DNA of 64,000 bases. It comes from Brenneria sp. hezel4-2-4. GTDB taxonomy: Bacteria > Pseudomonadota > Gammaproteobacteria > Enterobacterales > Enterobacteriaceae. The stretch spans positions 87,313 through 151,312 of the forward strand of contig NZ_JABJXS010000009.1 of NCBI RefSeq assembly GCF_013155275.1, read 5' to 3'. The translations under genes and the position numbers were made by a program. The notes under the pieces are model-generated. The model searched no databases. It saw only the letters and a program-made list of their open reading frames with translations, and was not told the origin of the DNA. Positions within the stretch are counted from its first letter, which is position 1. Each line of letters starts with the position of its first letter. Below are positions 12,898 through 24,392 of this stretch, piece by piece.

Positions 12898-12925
12898 TTA
12901 TCGTCCTGTTATTCTTTTTCCTTGA
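12898..12925 (-). promoter_or_regulatory. Candidate sigma-28 (FliA) promoter for the flxA-like gene
   Basis: On the minus strand, TCAAGGAA (12918-12925) then 12 nt then GACGATAA (12898-12905). The -10 matches 7 of 8 of GCCGATAA; the -35 is partial and the spacer is one base longer than the usual 11. Inference from consensus. Confidence 0.4.
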
Positions 12926-13001
12926 AAGAATTTTGATATTAAAAGCCAACTATACTGTTAAGTTAGTTATGTCATATGTAACTAAATGTGTCTTATGCGG
13001 A

Positions 13002-14537
13002 TTAACTTCCATAAACATTAATGGCGCTATTTAGGCGCATAGCCTGATGATTCAGCCTTTCCGCCGCTTCCGTTGACTGTGCGACCATATCCGTATTTCG
13101 TTGCGTCATTTCTTCAATCTGCGCAATGGAGGTGTTGATTAACCCCAGCGCGGAGGTTTGTTCGCGGGTGGCATGGCTGATCTCTTTGATCATGGCGGAA
13201 ACGTGCTGCACTTCATGCACAATATCGCTGATATGTTTGCCTGCATTTTCCACCATATGGCCGCCTGATTTGACGCTTGCCACGTTGGCGTCAATCAGCG
13301 TTTTGATCTCTTTCGCGGCAGAAGCGGAATGCTGCGCCAGATTGCGGACTTCGGCCGCCACGACGGCAAATCCTTTGCCCTGAACGCCGGCGCGGGCCGC
13401 TTCAACGGCGGCATTCAAGGCGAGTATGTTGGTCTGGAAGGCAATGCTGTCGATTACGCCGATAATATCGACAATTTTATTACTGGCTTCGGAAATGGAA
13501 TCCATCATGTCGATGGTTTCCTTCATGATCTCCCCGCCTTTTACGGCGGTGCGGCTGGCGGTTTCCGCCAGTTGCGTTGCCTGGCCGGCGGTTTCAGAGC
13601 TTTGCTGAACCGCGGCGGTAATTTGCTCAATGGCCGCGGCGGTCTGCTGTAGGTTGGCGGAAGTTTCCTCGGTGCGGGTATTCAGCGCGAGATTGTTTTC
13701 GGCCAGCCTGTGACTGACGTCGGTCATGCCCTGAACTTGCGTACCGACATCATCGACCAGAGAATGCAGGTTGAGTCCGAACTGGTTGATGGCCCGCAGC
13801 AGCAGGCCGATTTCATCAACCCGGTTCAGGTGTACCGACTTTCCTTTCCGACCGGAAACGATATGTTGCGCCTGTTTCAGGATCATGTTCAGCGGCTGGG
13901 CAATCTGCCGTTGTAGAAAGCGATCAAGCAGAAAGATTAAGGGGAGCGTAAGGATAAGCAGCCAAAGCGGGCTGATGCCGCCGAGAGAAAGTAATAGGGG
14001 AACAATTCCCGCCATCAGGATTGCCAGGCGCAAGCGCCAGCGAACGGGCAGTTTCTGTAATATCGACAGCGGGGAAAATAGGCCGGTTCGAATCACCAAT
14101 CCTTTGTAAAACCGCCGGCTCCCGGCCTGCTTTTTCCTCACTGCTTCATACAGCGGCTCCGCGGCTTTAATTTCATCGGCGCTTGGCGTATTACGCACGG
14201 AAATATAACCGGTGAGTTGATTTTGATGGTACACCGGCGTGACGTTGGCGCGCACCCAGTAATGATCGCCGTTGTTACGTCTGTTTTTTACCAGTCCGGT
14301 CCAACTGTCGCCTTGTTGTAAGGTAAACCACATATCGGCAAAGGCTTCAACGGGCATATCCGGGTGGCGTACAATATTGTGCGGTTGATGAATTAATTCA
14401 TCCTCGGAAAAACCGCTGACGTTGATGAATGCGGAGTTGGCATAAGTGATATGGCTGTGAACATCTGTTGTGGACATTAATGTCGTGTCCATGTCTAACA
14501 GATACTCCTGCTGTGTGACAGGTGTATTTAATCTCAT
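13002..14537 (-). CDS. Aer-like methyl-accepting chemotaxis protein with N-terminal PAS domain
   Basis: 511-residue chemoreceptor with the layout of E. coli Aer (energy/redox taxis). A cytoplasmic PAS domain (about 10-115: [31 protein letters not shown]) should bind FAD in Aer homologues. A single hydrophobic hairpin about 170-208 has no large periplasmic domain between its helices. A HAMP segment follows, then the signalling domain with the conserved hairpin tip [21 protein letters not shown] and [15 protein letters not shown]. The protein ends INVYGS and has no NWETF-type pentapeptide for CheR. FAD binding is inferred from family only. Confidence 0.85.
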   Translation of the reverse strand: MRLNTPVTQQEYLLDMDTTLMSTTDVHSHITYANSAFINVSGFSEDELIHQPHNIVRHPDMPVEAFADMWFTLQQGDSWTGLVKNRRNNGDHYWVRANVTPVYHQNQLTGYISVRNTPSADEIKAAEPLYEAVRKKQAGSRRFYKGLVIRTGLFSPLSILQKLPVRWRLRLAILMAGIVPLLLSLGGISPLWLLILTLPLIFLLDRFLQRQIAQPLNMILKQAQHIVSGRKGKSVHLNRVDEIGLLLRAINQFGLNLHSLVDDVGTQVQGMTDVSHRLAENNLALNTRTEETSANLQQTAAAIEQITAAVQQSSETAGQATQLAETASRTAVKGGEIMKETIDMMDSISEASNKIVDIIGVIDSIAFQTNILALNAAVEAARAGVQGKGFAVVAAEVRNLAQHSASAAKEIKTLIDANVASVKSGGHMVENAGKHISDIVHEVQHVSAMIKEISHATREQTSALGLINTSIAQIEEMTQRNTDMVAQSTEAAERLNHQAMRLNSAINVYGS

Positions 14538-15056
14538 CAGAAACCCCGGTAACTTTTATTGCTGTTAATGTATTCAATTAGATACGCTGATTTTTTTTGG
14601 GGGCCATATGCTATTGGCTTTTATTGGATAAGTAATAATAAACGATAAGCTTTTCTTTTTGAGAATCATTTACCGAATACAATTACCCGGTTATCAGCTT
14701 GTATGAATTTATGATGATGAGGTTCCTGCTGTCAATTGATTCATTTTATTATAAATAAATCATTGGTGGGAGATGATTATTCAAGGCGGTGGTTTTAAAT
14801 GATAAACCTATTCAACAAAACGGTAAATAATGATATTTACCCGGATAGTCAAATACATTGGTTTTGTTAAATTTTATTGGGCGGTTATTTAAGTTTCTGG
14901 TATGGAATGTTGCTGATTGTGGTTTCTTTCTACTTTTCGGCCCGTGTTTTTAAAGGGAGGTATTTATTAAATTGATCTCCAGTCAAAAACCAGTTTTTTA
15001 CTTAATAAATAGAATGGCCAGAATCGATTCTGGCCATAGCAACAGTAAGACGTCAA
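14538..15056. other. Intergenic region between the Aer-like gene and garD
   Basis: 519 bp, clearly A/T-rich, between the 5' end of the receptor gene and the 3' end of garD, both on the minus strand. It should hold the receptor's promoter and the garD terminator (15014-15037). I see no credible gene in it. Confidence 0.6.
15014..15037 (-). terminator. 24-bp perfect palindrome after garD, probable terminator
   Basis: A fully symmetric sequence made of ATGGCCAGAATC and its complement, 20 bp beyond the garD stop. The following minus-strand bases are T-rich (ATTCTATTTATT). A protein-binding operator is the alternative. Confidence 0.65.
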
Positions 15057-16622
15057 TCAGGTTACCGGCGCCGGGTTAAAGACGGCCAATTGGTTGTGAA
15101 GCCCCCATTGGTCGGACCAGGTTTTCTTCCTGCCGCTGGCGATGTCCAGAATGAAGTGGAAAAGTTGCCAGCCAACGTCTTCAATCGTCGCATCGCCTGT
15201 CGCGATGGTTCCGGCGTCAATATCCATAAGATCGTACCAGCGATTTGCCAGCACCGTGCGGGTCGCCATTTTGATGACGGGAACGGCCAGTAAGCCATAG
15301 GGTGTGCCGCGACCGGTGGTAAATACCTGTACGGTGATGCCGGAAGCCAGTTGCTGCGTACCGCAAACAAAGTCGCTGGCCGGCGTTGCCGCATAAATCA
15401 GGCCGCGTCTGGTGGGGCGCTGCCCCGGCGACAGCACTTCGACAATGGCGCTGGTGCCTGATTTTGCAATAGAGCCCAGCGCTTTTTCCACCACGTTGGC
15501 CAGGCCGCCCTTTTTGTTGCCGGGCGAGGGATTGGCGCTGCGGTCAGTCTGGCCGTTATCAAGGTAGCTGTCGTACCAGGCCATCTCTTCCAGCAGCCGT
15601 TTGCCGACCTCTTGGTTAATGGCCCGCGGCGTCAGCAAATGAATGGCGTCACGCACTTCGGTCACTTCTGAAAACATCACGGTGGCGCCGCAACGTACCA
15701 GCAGATCGGATGCATAGCCGACCGCCGGGTTCGCCGTCACGCCGGAAAAGGCGTCGCTGCCGCCGCATTGCATACCAACCACCAGCTCGGAGGCGGGACA
15801 GGTTTCACGCCGACGTTTGTTCAACTGTTGCAGATGCCGATCGGCCATGGTCAGAATATCATCCACCATTGACTTAAAGCCGACGTGATGCTCATCCTGC
15901 AAACGTACAATGCTGCTGTCATCCAGCGAGATAGCTTGTACATCCGGCGTGCCTTCCAACAGGCGTTCCGGCTGTAATTTTTCACAACCCAGGCCGACAA
16001 CCAGCACTTCGCCGCCAAAGTTGGGATTTCGCGCCAGATTATGGATGGTGCGTATCGGCACTACCGCCGCCGGGGCATTGATGGCGACGCCGCAGCCATA
16101 GAGATGATTAAGCGCTACGACGCCGTCGACGTTCGGATAGCGAGGCAGTAAATCCCGTTCGATGATTTTAACCACATAGTCAACCACACCGGCGACGCAA
16201 TGTACGCTGGTGGTAATGCCGAGCAGGTTTTTCGTGCCGACGCTGCCGTCCGCATTGCGATAACCCTCAAACGTATACCCCTCCAGCGGGGGGAGATCGG
16301 CCGGGACTTTGGTGGCCAACGGCAAGGTTTCCAGCGCCGGGGCTTGGGGTAATTCCACCAGCGATTCATCAATCCAACTGCCCTGAGGGATATCCCTTAA
16401 GGCATAACCGATGATTTCGCCATAGCGAATAATGGGGCCGGATTTGGCAATATTGACCAGGGCGACTTTGTGCCCCTGAGGGATATGCTCAATTAATGTT
16501 AATCCAGTATCAAATTGGGTGCCGGCGCGTAAGCCATTGTCATTAACAATGATTGCAACATTATCGTCATCATGGACTTTAATGTAAAATGCCTGCACGG
16601 AATTCTGTTTGTTCTGTGACAT
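15057..16622 (-). CDS. garD: Galactarate dehydratase
   Basis: Dehydrates galactarate (mucate) to 5-keto-4-deoxy-D-glucarate, the entry step of galactarate use. 521 residues (E. coli 523), near-identical in long stretches. The N-terminal SAF-like domain (about 15-100: [26 protein letters not shown]) precedes the UxaA/GarD catalytic domain ([43 protein letters not shown]). The conserved Cys and His residues fit its iron requirement. It diverges from garP and feeds garL, garR and garK at 17-21.5 kb. Confidence 0.97.
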   Translation of the reverse strand: MSQNKQNSVQAFYIKVHDDDNVAIIVNDNGLRAGTQFDTGLTLIEHIPQGHKVALVNIAKSGPIIRYGEIIGYALRDIPQGSWIDESLVELPQAPALETLPLATKVPADLPPLEGYTFEGYRNADGSVGTKNLLGITTSVHCVAGVVDYVVKIIERDLLPRYPNVDGVVALNHLYGCGVAINAPAAVVPIRTIHNLARNPNFGGEVLVVGLGCEKLQPERLLEGTPDVQAISLDDSSIVRLQDEHHVGFKSMVDDILTMADRHLQQLNKRRRETCPASELVVGMQCGGSDAFSGVTANPAVGYASDLLVRCGATVMFSEVTEVRDAIHLLTPRAINQEVGKRLLEEMAWYDSYLDNGQTDRSANPSPGNKKGGLANVVEKALGSIAKSGTSAIVEVLSPGQRPTRRGLIYAATPASDFVCGTQQLASGITVQVFTTGRGTPYGLLAVPVIKMATRTVLANRWYDLMDIDAGTIATGDATIEDVGWQLFHFILDIASGRKKTWSDQWGLHNQLAVFNPAPVT

Positions 16623-17107
16623 AATGTCTCCAGTTAATATTTATTCAGAAAACCAGGAAATTCTCGTCTTTTTAGTATGGGTAATCCACGTTTTACCAAC
16701 ATGATATCTGATTATTGTATCGCGCCGCATTGTGCAATTGAATAATCTTCGCCGGTTATAATATGGAATAATCAGGCGAATTGCCTACTCTCTGTGATCT
16801 CACTCACTTTTTATATGCCGCCACTATGGATGGAAAAGAATAGTGTGATATTAATCGCAACTTCATGTGCATAACGCAAGAAATAACGCTAATTTCTCAT
16901 GAATTATTGTGCATTTTAACAATGCTATTCTGTGGCGTCATTTTTATACTGATTGCGAATTGTCATGCTCGTGGCGAAATCTGCTAATGAATGTTTTTAT
17001 TTAACATGATTTGCGTCTGAAAATTAAAATAACTCAAATTATCAATGAAAAATATCACTTTAGCGTGTTTGAGTTAACATACTAATAACGATAGAGAAGG
17101 GGTGTTT
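16623..17107. promoter_or_regulatory. garD-garP divergent regulatory region with CRP-like site
   Basis: 485 bp of A/T-rich DNA between the two divergent starts. TGTGA (16793-16797), six bases, then TCACT (16804-16808) matches the CRP half-sites at 9 of 10 positions. TGTGCA occurs three times (near 16733, 16866 and 16907) and could be part of sites for a CdaR-type activator, but I cannot verify that. No gene is seen. Confidence 0.55.
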
Positions 17108-18445
17108 ATGAATTCCGATGCCGTCCTTATAAATAAAAAGAAAACCTATGTCCGTTACATCATATTGTTAATTATATTTACCGTTACCGCCATAAACTAT
17201 GCGGATCGTGCAACATTATCGATAGCCGGTTCGGCCGTAGCGGCGGAATTACAGTTGGATGCGGTGCATATGGGGTATATTTTTTCCGCATTTGGCTGGT
17301 CATACCTGGTGATGCAAATCCCCGGGGGTTGGTTGCTGGATCGCTTTGGTTCAAAAAAAGTTTACGCCTACAGTATCTTTTTCTGGTCATTGTTCACTTT
17401 CCTGCAAGGATTCGTCGATTGGGTTCCCTTAATCTGGGCCCCCATTACGCTGTTTGCGCTGCGTTTCATGTTAGGTTTTTCTGAAGCGCCGTCCTTCCCT
17501 GCGAATGCCCGCATCACAGCCGCCTGGTTTCCCACCAAAGAACGCGGCACCGCATCAGCTATTTTCAATTCCGCGCAGTATTTCTCTCTGGCGATTTTCT
17601 CTCCCATCCTGGGTTGGTTAACTTACCAATGGGGTTGGGAACACGTCTTTTTGGTCATGGGGGGATTGGGATTCGTTTTAACCATTGTATGGGTGAAATT
17701 TATCCATAATCCAACCGATCACCCTGGCATCAGCCCGCAGGAATTTGAATATATTTCTAAAGGCGGCGCTGTTGTTGATATGGATCACAAGAAAGGCGAC
17801 AGTAAAAATAGCGATGGCCCTAAATGGGACTATATAAAACAGCTTCTCTCCAATCGTATGATGCTGGGGGTATTTCTCGGACAATACTTTATTAATAGTA
17901 TTACCTGGTTCTTCCTGACCTGGTTCCCTATTTATCTGGTGCAGGAAAAGGGAATGTCTATTTTGAAAGTCGGTCTGATCGCCGCCATTCCGGCGCTGTG
18001 CGGTTTTATCGGCGGGGTATTGGGCGGCGTGGTATCCGATGCGTTGTTAAAACGAGGTTTTTCGTTAACCGCGGCGCGTAAAATTCCCATCGTATTAGGT
18101 ATGTTGCTGGCATCCAGCATTATTCTTTGTAATTACACCGACAGTAATGTGCTGGTTGTGTCATTGATGGCGCTGGCTTTCTTTGGTAAAGGATTCGGCG
18201 CGTTAGGCTGGCCGGTGATTTCCGATACCGCGCCTAAAGAAATTGTCGGCCTGTGCGGCGGCGTATTTAATGTGTTTGGCAATGTAGCATCTATTGTTAC
18301 GCCACTGGTTATTGGTTATTTAGTCAAAGAATTACACTCTTTTAACAGTGCTCTGCTTTTTGTCGGTATCTCCGCAATAATGGCAATGCTGTGCTATTTG
18401 CTGGTTGTGGGTGAAATCAAACGTATGGAATTAAAGAAAAGCTGA
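17108..18445 (+). CDS. garP: Galactarate/glucarate MFS transporter
   Basis: Proton-coupled uptake of galactarate and related aldarates; inner membrane, 12 predicted helices. 445 residues of the anion:cation symporter group, very like E. coli Gar[13 protein letters not shown] after the first helix, [14 protein letters not shown] between helices 2 and 3, [17 protein letters not shown], and NPTDHPG in the central loop. ATG 17108 with GAGAAGGGG upstream was chosen over the GTG two codons earlier. First gene of garP-garL-garR-garK. Confidence 0.95.
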   Translation: MNSDAVLINKKKTYVRYIILLIIFTVTAINYADRATLSIAGSAVAAELQLDAVHMGYIFSAFGWSYLVMQIPGGWLLDRFGSKKVYAYSIFFWSLFTFLQGFVDWVPLIWAPITLFALRFMLGFSEAPSFPANARITAAWFPTKERGTASAIFNSAQYFSLAIFSPILGWLTYQWGWEHVFLVMGGLGFVLTIVWVKFIHNPTDHPGISPQEFEYISKGGAVVDMDHKKGDSKNSDGPKWDYIKQLLSNRMMLGVFLGQYFINSITWFFLTWFPIYLVQEKGMSILKVGLIAAIPALCGFIGGVLGGVVSDALLKRGFSLTAARKIPIVLGMLLASSIILCNYTDSNVLVVSLMALAFFGKGFGALGWPVISDTAPKEIVGLCGGVFNVFGNVASIVTPLVIGYLVKELHSFNSALLFVGISAIMAMLCYLLVVGEIKRMELKKS

Positions 18446-18507
18446 TAACTGATGATTGTTTCCGTCATTTATTGGCTGTCGCAATACGAATTAAACAGAA
18501 GGTTATT

Positions 18508-19278
18508 ATGAGTAATACGCTATTACCTAACCGTTTTCGTCAGGATTTACGTCAGGGGAAAACCGTGATTGGTTGCTGGTGCGCGCTGGGCAACCCGATT
18601 TCAACCGAAGTGCTGGGGCTGGCCGGATTTGACTGGCTGGTTCTGGATGGCGAACACGCGCCCAACGATATCACCACGTTTATTCCGCAGTTGATGGCAT
18701 TGAAAGGCAGCAACAGCGCGCCGGTTGTCCGTCCGCCATGCAATGAGCCGGTGATCATCAAACGTTTGCTGGATATCGGTTTCAATAATTTCCTGATCCC
18801 GTTTGTGGAAACGGAAGAAGAGGCGGTCAGGGCCGTCGCGTCTACGCGTTATCCGCCCGCCGGTATCCGCGGCGTCTCTGTTGCCCATCGCAGTAATAGG
18901 TATGGAACAGAGCCTAATTACTTCGCCACCATTAACGACAACATTACCGTCATGGTGCAGATAGAGAGCCAGCAAGGGGTCGACAATCTGGATGCCATCG
19001 CGGTGGTTGACGGGGTGGACGGTATTTTCGTCGGGCCAGGCGATCTCTCCGCCGCGCTGGGGTATTTGGGGCAACCCAACCACCCGGAGGTTCAGCGCGT
19101 CATTCGTCATATCTTCGACCGTGCCGCCGCACACGGCAAACCCAGCGGTATCCTGGCGCCGGCTGAGGCCGATGCCCGGCGATACATGGAGTGGGGGGCG
19201 ACTTTCGTTGCCGTCGGCAGCGATTTGGGTGTTTTCCGCGGCGCCACGCAGGCGTTGTGCGACAAGTTTAAACCGTGA
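18508..19278 (+). CDS. garL: 5-keto-4-deoxy-D-glucarate aldolase
   Basis: Class II aldolase that splits 5-keto-4-deoxy-D-glucarate into pyruvate and tartronate semialdehyde. 256 residues, the same as E. coli GarL, of the HpcH/HpaI family. Visible: [26 protein letters not shown] with the catalytic His near 50, [11 protein letters not shown] with the metal-binding Glu, and [14 protein letters not shown] with the metal-binding Asp. ATG 18508 is preceded by AGAAGG; the open frame from 18472 has no ribosome site. Confidence 0.96.
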   Translation: MSNTLLPNRFRQDLRQGKTVIGCWCALGNPISTEVLGLAGFDWLVLDGEHAPNDITTFIPQLMALKGSNSAPVVRPPCNEPVIIKRLLDIGFNNFLIPFVETEEEAVRAVASTRYPPAGIRGVSVAHRSNRYGTEPNYFATINDNITVMVQIESQQGVDNLDAIAVVDGVDGIFVGPGDLSAALGYLGQPNHPEVQRVIRHIFDRAAAHGKPSGILAPAEADARRYMEWGATFVAVGSDLGVFRGATQALCDKFKP

Positions 19279-19329
19279 TCCCACGGTTAATCGCGAGTGT
19301 TAATTACATCAGACAATGAGGTTACAACG

Positions 19330-20214
19330 ATGAAAATTGGTTTTATTGGACTCGGCATCATGGGAAAACCGATGAGTAAAAATCTGCTGAAAGCGGGTTA
19401 CTCATTAGTCGTGATGGACAGAAATCTGGAAGCGGTGGCCGAAGTGGTTGCTGCCGGCGCGACGGCGGCGGAAACGCCGAAATCAGTGGCGGCGCAATGC
19501 GACATCATTATTACCATGTTGCCCAACTCTCCGCATGTAAAAGAGGTGGTGCTGGGCGAAAACGGCGTTATTGAAGGCGCGCGCGCCGGCAGCATCGTGG
19601 TGGATATGAGTTCGATCGCGCCGCTGGCCAGCCGCGAAATTGCGGCGGCGTTGGCGGAAAAAGAGATCGCCATGCTGGATGCCCCGGTCAGCGGCGGCGA
19701 GCCGAAAGCGATCGATGGCACGCTGTCGGTTATGGTCGGCGGCGACAAATCGCTGTTCGATCGCTGTTTTGAGATCCTCAAGGCGATGGCCGGTTCTGTC
19801 GTGCATACCGGTGATATCGGCGCCGGTAACGTCACTAAGCTGGCGAACCAGGTGATTGTGGCGCTGAACATCGCGGCGATGTCGGAAGCACTGGTATTGG
19901 CGACGAAAGCCGGCGTTAATCCTGATTTAGTGTTTCAGGCGATTCGCGGCGGCCTGGCGGGAAGCACCGTGCTGGAAGCCAAAGCGCCGATGGTTCTGGA
20001 TCGCAACTTTAAACCGGGTTTCCGCATTGATTTGCATATTAAAGATTTGGCGAACGCACTGGATACGTCGCACGGCGTGGGCGCGCAGTTGCCGCTGACC
20101 GCCGCGGTGATGGAAATGATGCAGGCGCTGAAAGCGGACGATCTGGGATCGGCCGATCACAGCGCATTGGCCTGCTATTACGAGAAACTGGCTAAGATTG
20201 AAGTTACGCGATAA
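19330..20214 (+). CDS. garR: Tartronate semialdehyde reductase (2-hydroxy-3-oxopropionate reductase)
   Basis: NADH-dependent reduction of tartronate semialdehyde to D-glycerate. 294 residues, the E. coli length, of the beta-hydroxyacid dehydrogenase family. Rossmann motif GFIGLGIMGKPMSKNL at 4-19, the substrate loop DAPVSGGEPKAIDGTL near 118-133, and the catalytic Lys in GNVTKLANQ near 171. 51 bp downstream of garL in the same operon. Confidence 0.96.
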   Translation: MKIGFIGLGIMGKPMSKNLLKAGYSLVVMDRNLEAVAEVVAAGATAAETPKSVAAQCDIIITMLPNSPHVKEVVLGENGVIEGARAGSIVVDMSSIAPLASREIAAALAEKEIAMLDAPVSGGEPKAIDGTLSVMVGGDKSLFDRCFEILKAMAGSVVHTGDIGAGNVTKLANQVIVALNIAAMSEALVLATKAGVNPDLVFQAIRGGLAGSTVLEAKAPMVLDRNFKPGFRIDLHIKDLANALDTSHGVGAQLPLTAAVMEMMQALKADDLGSADHSALACYYEKLAKIEVTR

Positions 20215-20350
20215 GGCCTATGTGAGCGTTGTCGGATCGGCATACGCGGTTGTATGCCGGTCTGGATATCGGGGTAATCATGCTGATAAACGCCGATTCA
20301 ACTGCGCGGATTATTGATGAAATCGGAACGTTTATGAAATCGGATCGCTT

Positions 20351-21493
20351 ATGAAAATAGTTATCGCACCGGATTCTTATAAAGAAAGCCTATCTGCACA
20401 AGAAGTTGCTGCGCAAATTGAAGCAGGGTTTCGTGAGATCTTTCCTGATGCCTGCTATGTCAAATTGCCGGTTGCGGATGGCGGCGAAGGCACCGTTGAA
20501 GCCATGGTGGCGGCAACGCACGGAGAGATTGTCAAGGTTAAGGTTACCGATCCGTTAGGCGATAGTGTCGAGGCATTTTTTGGTCTGTCTGGCGATGAAA
20601 AAACGGCGTTCATCGAGATGGCCGCCGCCAGTGGATTAGAACGGGTTCCCGCGCAACAGCGTAACCCGCTACTGACCACCAGCTATGGTACGGGCGAGTT
20701 GATTCGCTGCGCGTTGGATCATGGCGTGAAACATTGCATCATCGGCATTGGCGGCAGCGCGACCAATGACGGCGGCGCGGGCATGGTTCAGGCGCTGGGG
20801 GCGAAGCTGCTTGACGCATCCGGCGAACAGATCGGGTATGGCGGCGGACAGCTCGACAAGCTGGCGAGTATTGATATCGGCGAGTTGGATCCGCGTATTA
20901 AAGACTGTCGCTTTGAAGTGGCCTGCGACGTCACCAATCCACTGACCGGCAAACAGGGCGCGTCCGCGGTTTTTGGCCCGCAAAAAGGGGCGACAGACGC
21001 GATGATCGAACAGTTGGACAATGCGCTGAAGCATTACGCCGCTGTCATCCGTAACGATTTGGATATGGATGTCGAGCATGTTCCCGGCGCAGGCGCCGCC
21101 GGCGGAATGGGCGCCGCGCTACAGGCTTTTTGCGGCGCTGAATTGCGGCAGGGGATTGAGATCGTCACCGAAGCGCTGGGGCTGGATGAACTGGTTCGGG
21201 ATGCGTCTCTGGTGATTACCGGCGAAGGCCGTATTGATAGCCAGACGATCCATGGCAAGGTGCCGATTGGCGTTGCCCGGGTAGCCAAACGCCACCATAA
21301 ACCGGTGATCGGTATCGCCGGCAGCCTGACCGCTGATGTCGGGATTGTGCATGAGCATGGTCTGGATGCCGTGTTCAGCGTCCTTTACAACATCTGTTCA
21401 TTGGAAGAAGCCCTGGATAATGCCGCAGAGAATGTGCGTATGACGGCGCGTAATATTGCGGCGACGATTAAGCTGTCGAAAGATTTATCGTAA
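20351..21493 (+). CDS. garK: Glycerate 2-kinase
   Basis: Phosphorylates D-glycerate to 2-phosphoglycerate, joining galactarate breakdown to glycolysis just upstream of enolase. 380 residues (E. coli 381). GarK-family motifs are IAPDSYKESLSAQEVAAQIEAG (near the start), PVADGGEGTVEA, GIGGSATNDGGAGMVQALG and ITGEGRIDSQT. The 136-bp gap after garR contains a hairpin (CGGCATAC paired with GTATGCCG, about 20239-20260), which may lower expression of this last gene. Confidence 0.95.
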   Translation: MKIVIAPDSYKESLSAQEVAAQIEAGFREIFPDACYVKLPVADGGEGTVEAMVAATHGEIVKVKVTDPLGDSVEAFFGLSGDEKTAFIEMAAASGLERVPAQQRNPLLTTSYGTGELIRCALDHGVKHCIIGIGGSATNDGGAGMVQALGAKLLDASGEQIGYGGGQLDKLASIDIGELDPRIKDCRFEVACDVTNPLTGKQGASAVFGPQKGATDAMIEQLDNALKHYAAVIRNDLDMDVEHVPGAGAAGGMGAALQAFCGAELRQGIEIVTEALGLDELVRDASLVITGEGRIDSQTIHGKVPIGVARVAKRHHKPVIGIAGSLTADVGIVHEHGLDAVFSVLYNICSLEEALDNAAENVRMTARNIAATIKLSKDLS

Positions 21494-21552
21494 CGATTTA
21501 TTCCGCGCCGCGATGCGTGTTCAATGGCGGCGGAATGCGTCTGCTCCGGCGT

Positions 21553-24330
21553 TCATCCTGAGGGGGCGCTTGTTAGCTGCGACCGCGCCGCCTCGTTGAC
21601 GTTGTCGATTTCGTCCAGCAGTTCCAGCCACTCCGGTTCCAGCGCCTTGGCATCGACCCCTTGGCGCAGCTGTTGTTCCAGATAACAGCAGATTTGTTTC
21701 AATCGCGGTACGCCGCTGTAGCTGCAACTGCCATGCAGCTTGTGGATCAGCGCGACGATGTCGTCGTTGGGCTGGCCTTTCAGCAGGTCTGCAACCTGTT
21801 GACGTACCTCTGGCAGAAAGTCCAACAGCATCTGCAACAGTTCCCGGGCCAGCTCCGGTTTATTGGCCGCCTGCCGCTGCGCCAGCGTCCAGTCCAGAGA
21901 CGGTTGGCTATCGTCGCGTTTATCCGGCGGGGCAATGACGCCTTTGGCGGGAGAATACCGGAACAGCACTTTTTTCAGCATCTGCTCGTCAATCGGTTTT
22001 GCCAGATAATCATCCATACCGGCCTGTAATAGCTGCTCGCGTTCATTGCTCAGGCTATGGGCGGTAACGGCAATAATCGGCGTTTGGGCATGATGGGGGA
22101 GTTGGCGGATTAATTCGCTGGCGCGAATGCCGTCCATCTCCGGCATCTGAATATCCATGAGCACGATATCGATATCGTGCTCTCTGGCCTGAGCAATGGC
22201 GTCCATGCCGTTTTCGCACAGAATGATGTTTTCCACCTGTTCTTCCAGCAGGGTGCCGATCAGTTTCAGATTGGCCGGATTGTCATCCACGGCCATCACC
22301 CTTAGCGGCAGGCGTGCCGGGGCGGGTGACGGCGGCTGAAGCGCCATGATATTTTCCGGCAGAAACGACAACGGGAAAAGCGAACTGTTTTGCAGTAGCG
22401 GCAACAGACGGGGCGCGGAGATCGGCTTGCTCAGGCAGGCGTGAACGCCGAACATTTTCAGCTGTTCCGCATCCATTTGAGCAAGACTGGGCAGCGCCAG
22501 GATCACGCAGGGCGCGCGCCGACAGACGTCGCGTAATCTGGGCGTATAGTCGAACAAGGTGTTGCGGTAATGCACGGGAATGCCTAACAGCAGGATATCG
22601 AAAGATCCTTCAGGGAGCTGTTCCAACGTCGGGCTGTAGCTTACGGTAAATAGCGTCTGACTGAGGATATCCAGCGTGGCCTGCGCCGCCGCCGGATTGG
22701 ATTCGATATACGCCAGATGCTTGCCGTCCTGCATTCTGTCTGTGTTATTGGCGGGCGCGGCATGGGGGTTCAACGACAGGTTGATATGCAGCCAGAACGT
22801 CGATCCCTTATTTAACTGACTATGGAAGCTGATATCGCCGCCCATTTCTTTGACCAGTCGCTGAGTGATAACCAACCCCAGTCCGGTTCCGCCATGACGT
22901 CGCGAAATACTGGTGTCGGCCTGACGGAATGCCTGAAACAGCTGCGACTGCTGGCGTTCGGCAATGCCGATGCCGGTATCGCGAATCTGGATTTCCAACT
23001 GAACCTGATGGTTTTCCCGGCGGCGTTTTTCCACCCGTATATCAATATTGCCCTGTTCGGTAAACTTAATGGCATTACCCAACAGATTGGTGATGATTTG
23101 CTGAATACGCAGCGGATCGCCGATAAATTGCTCCGGGACGTCATGCTGAATATCGAGCGTGAGCTCCAGCCCTTTTTCATGCGCGGTATGGGCCAGCAGC
23201 ATCACCACTTCGTCCAGCGTGTTATGTAATGAGAAGGGAATGTTTTCCAATACCAGCTTGCCCGCCTCCAGTTTAGAGAAGTCCAGCACATCATTAATGA
23301 TGTTCAGCAGGTTATTGGCGGAGCGCTCTATGGTCAGCAGATAATCGGTCTGGGTCGGATTCAGCGAGGTTTTCAGGGTCTGGCGGGTAAAGCCTATGAC
23401 GCCGTTCAGCGGCGTTCTTAACTCGTGCGATATATTAGCCAAAAACTCGGATTTGATCCGCGCGGCTTCCTGCGCCCGTTTTTTGGCAAGATCCAGTTCG
23501 ACGTTCTGGATCTCCATTTGTTCCAGCGTTTCCCGCAGATCGTAGGTCGCCTGATCGATATTTTGCTGCATCTCCTCGTGGTAGGCGGTCAACGACATCG
23601 CCATCGAGTTAATGCCGTTTTTCAGCATATTCAGCTCACCCAGCATATAACCTTCAACCCGGCTATCCAGTTGTCCGCGCCGGATTCGATCGACCGTTTC
23701 GACCATATTGCGAATCGGCGCGGTGACGTCCCGCATCAGACGATAGGCGAACAGAATGGAAACGCCCATACACAGCAGCAACAGTAAGCCGGCGATAAAA
23801 ATTTCCTGATATTGCTGGAGTTTGATGGCGTTGGTATCCAACTCAACGGCAAGATAGCCAACCGACGCCATAGCGCCCGGCAGCGGCGGCGTTAAGTCGT
23901 CATCAATAAGCTCGTTGTCAGCCAAAATCGGCATATACAGGATCAGCGAGTTCTCGGTATGGTGCAAAGACAACCTGTTGTTAGCGGTCGCCTCGCGGGT
24001 CAGGTGTTGCAATAACGTGTTCTGACGATTATTGGTCGTCACGGTCAGCTGATTTTTATTATCAAAAACGCTGATGGTTCTGACGATATTGGAATGTTGG
24101 CGGTGAAGCGTATTGATCAGCGTTTGAATCGTGTCCTGCTGGTGTTTGGCAATGGCGTAAGCGCTATTGATCGCCAGTGGTTCAATAATACTGGTCCCTG
24201 CGTCAACCAATTGCGCCTGCAATTGGTTATAGCGGTGAATGACAAAAAAGGTACTGATCAGCAGACCGATCATCAACGTCGGCGCCAAAATCAGTATCAA
24301 CATGCGCGCACGCAGACTGTGTTTGGTCAT
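21553..24330 (-). CDS. barA: Hybrid sensor histidine kinase BarA
   Basis: Inner-membrane kinase that activates the response regulator UvrY (GacA/ExpA in soft-rot bacteria), and through it CsrB-type RNAs that control virulence and metabolism. 925 residues. Order: membrane helix 10-32, periplasmic sensor about 33-172, helix 175-197, HAMP 200-252, coiled linker, HisKA with [10 protein letters not shown] (His302), ATPase with NLLGNAIKF and DTGIG/GGTGLGL, a degenerate receiver-like section about 536-650, receiver with [11 protein letters not shown] (Asp726), and HPt with [11 protein letters not shown] (about 863). Complete phosphorelay. Diverges from rlmD as in E. coli. Confidence 0.96.
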   Translation of the reverse strand: MTKHSLRARMLILILAPTLMIGLLISTFFVIHRYNQLQAQLVDAGTSIIEPLAINSAYAIAKHQQDTIQTLINTLHRQHSNIVRTISVFDNKNQLTVTTNNRQNTLLQHLTREATANNRLSLHHTENSLILYMPILADNELIDDDLTPPLPGAMASVGYLAVELDTNAIKLQQYQEIFIAGLLLLLCMGVSILFAYRLMRDVTAPIRNMVETVDRIRRGQLDSRVEGYMLGELNMLKNGINSMAMSLTAYHEEMQQNIDQATYDLRETLEQMEIQNVELDLAKKRAQEAARIKSEFLANISHELRTPLNGVIGFTRQTLKTSLNPTQTDYLLTIERSANNLLNIINDVLDFSKLEAGKLVLENIPFSLHNTLDEVVMLLAHTAHEKGLELTLDIQHDVPEQFIGDPLRIQQIITNLLGNAIKFTEQGNIDIRVEKRRRENHQVQLEIQIRDTGIGIAERQQSQLFQAFRQADTSISRRHGGTGLGLVITQRLVKEMGGDISFHSQLNKGSTFWLHINLSLNPHAAPANNTDRMQDGKHLAYIESNPAAAQATLDILSQTLFTVSYSPTLEQLPEGSFDILLLGIPVHYRNTLFDYTPRLRDVCRRAPCVILALPSLAQMDAEQLKMFGVHACLSKPISAPRLLPLLQNSSLFPLSFLPENIMALQPPSPAPARLPLRVMAVDDNPANLKLIGTLLEEQVENIILCENGMDAIAQAREHDIDIVLMDIQMPEMDGIRASELIRQLPHHAQTPIIAVTAHSLSNEREQLLQAGMDDYLAKPIDEQMLKKVLFRYSPAKGVIAPPDKRDDSQPSLDWTLAQRQAANKPELARELLQMLLDFLPEVRQQVADLLKGQPNDDIVALIHKLHGSCSYSGVPRLKQICCYLEQQLRQGVDAKALEPEWLELLDEIDNVNEAARSQLTSAPSG

Positions 24331-24392
24331 AAGGGTCCAATGTGGGAGAATTAAGCTTAAAAATTATTGTATTGATAAAACGATCGTAAATT

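Noticed and set aside
12464..12936. Plus-strand frames opposite the flxA-like gene
   Set aside because: They overlap a gene with a good ribosome site and family features, and show no recognisable sequence.
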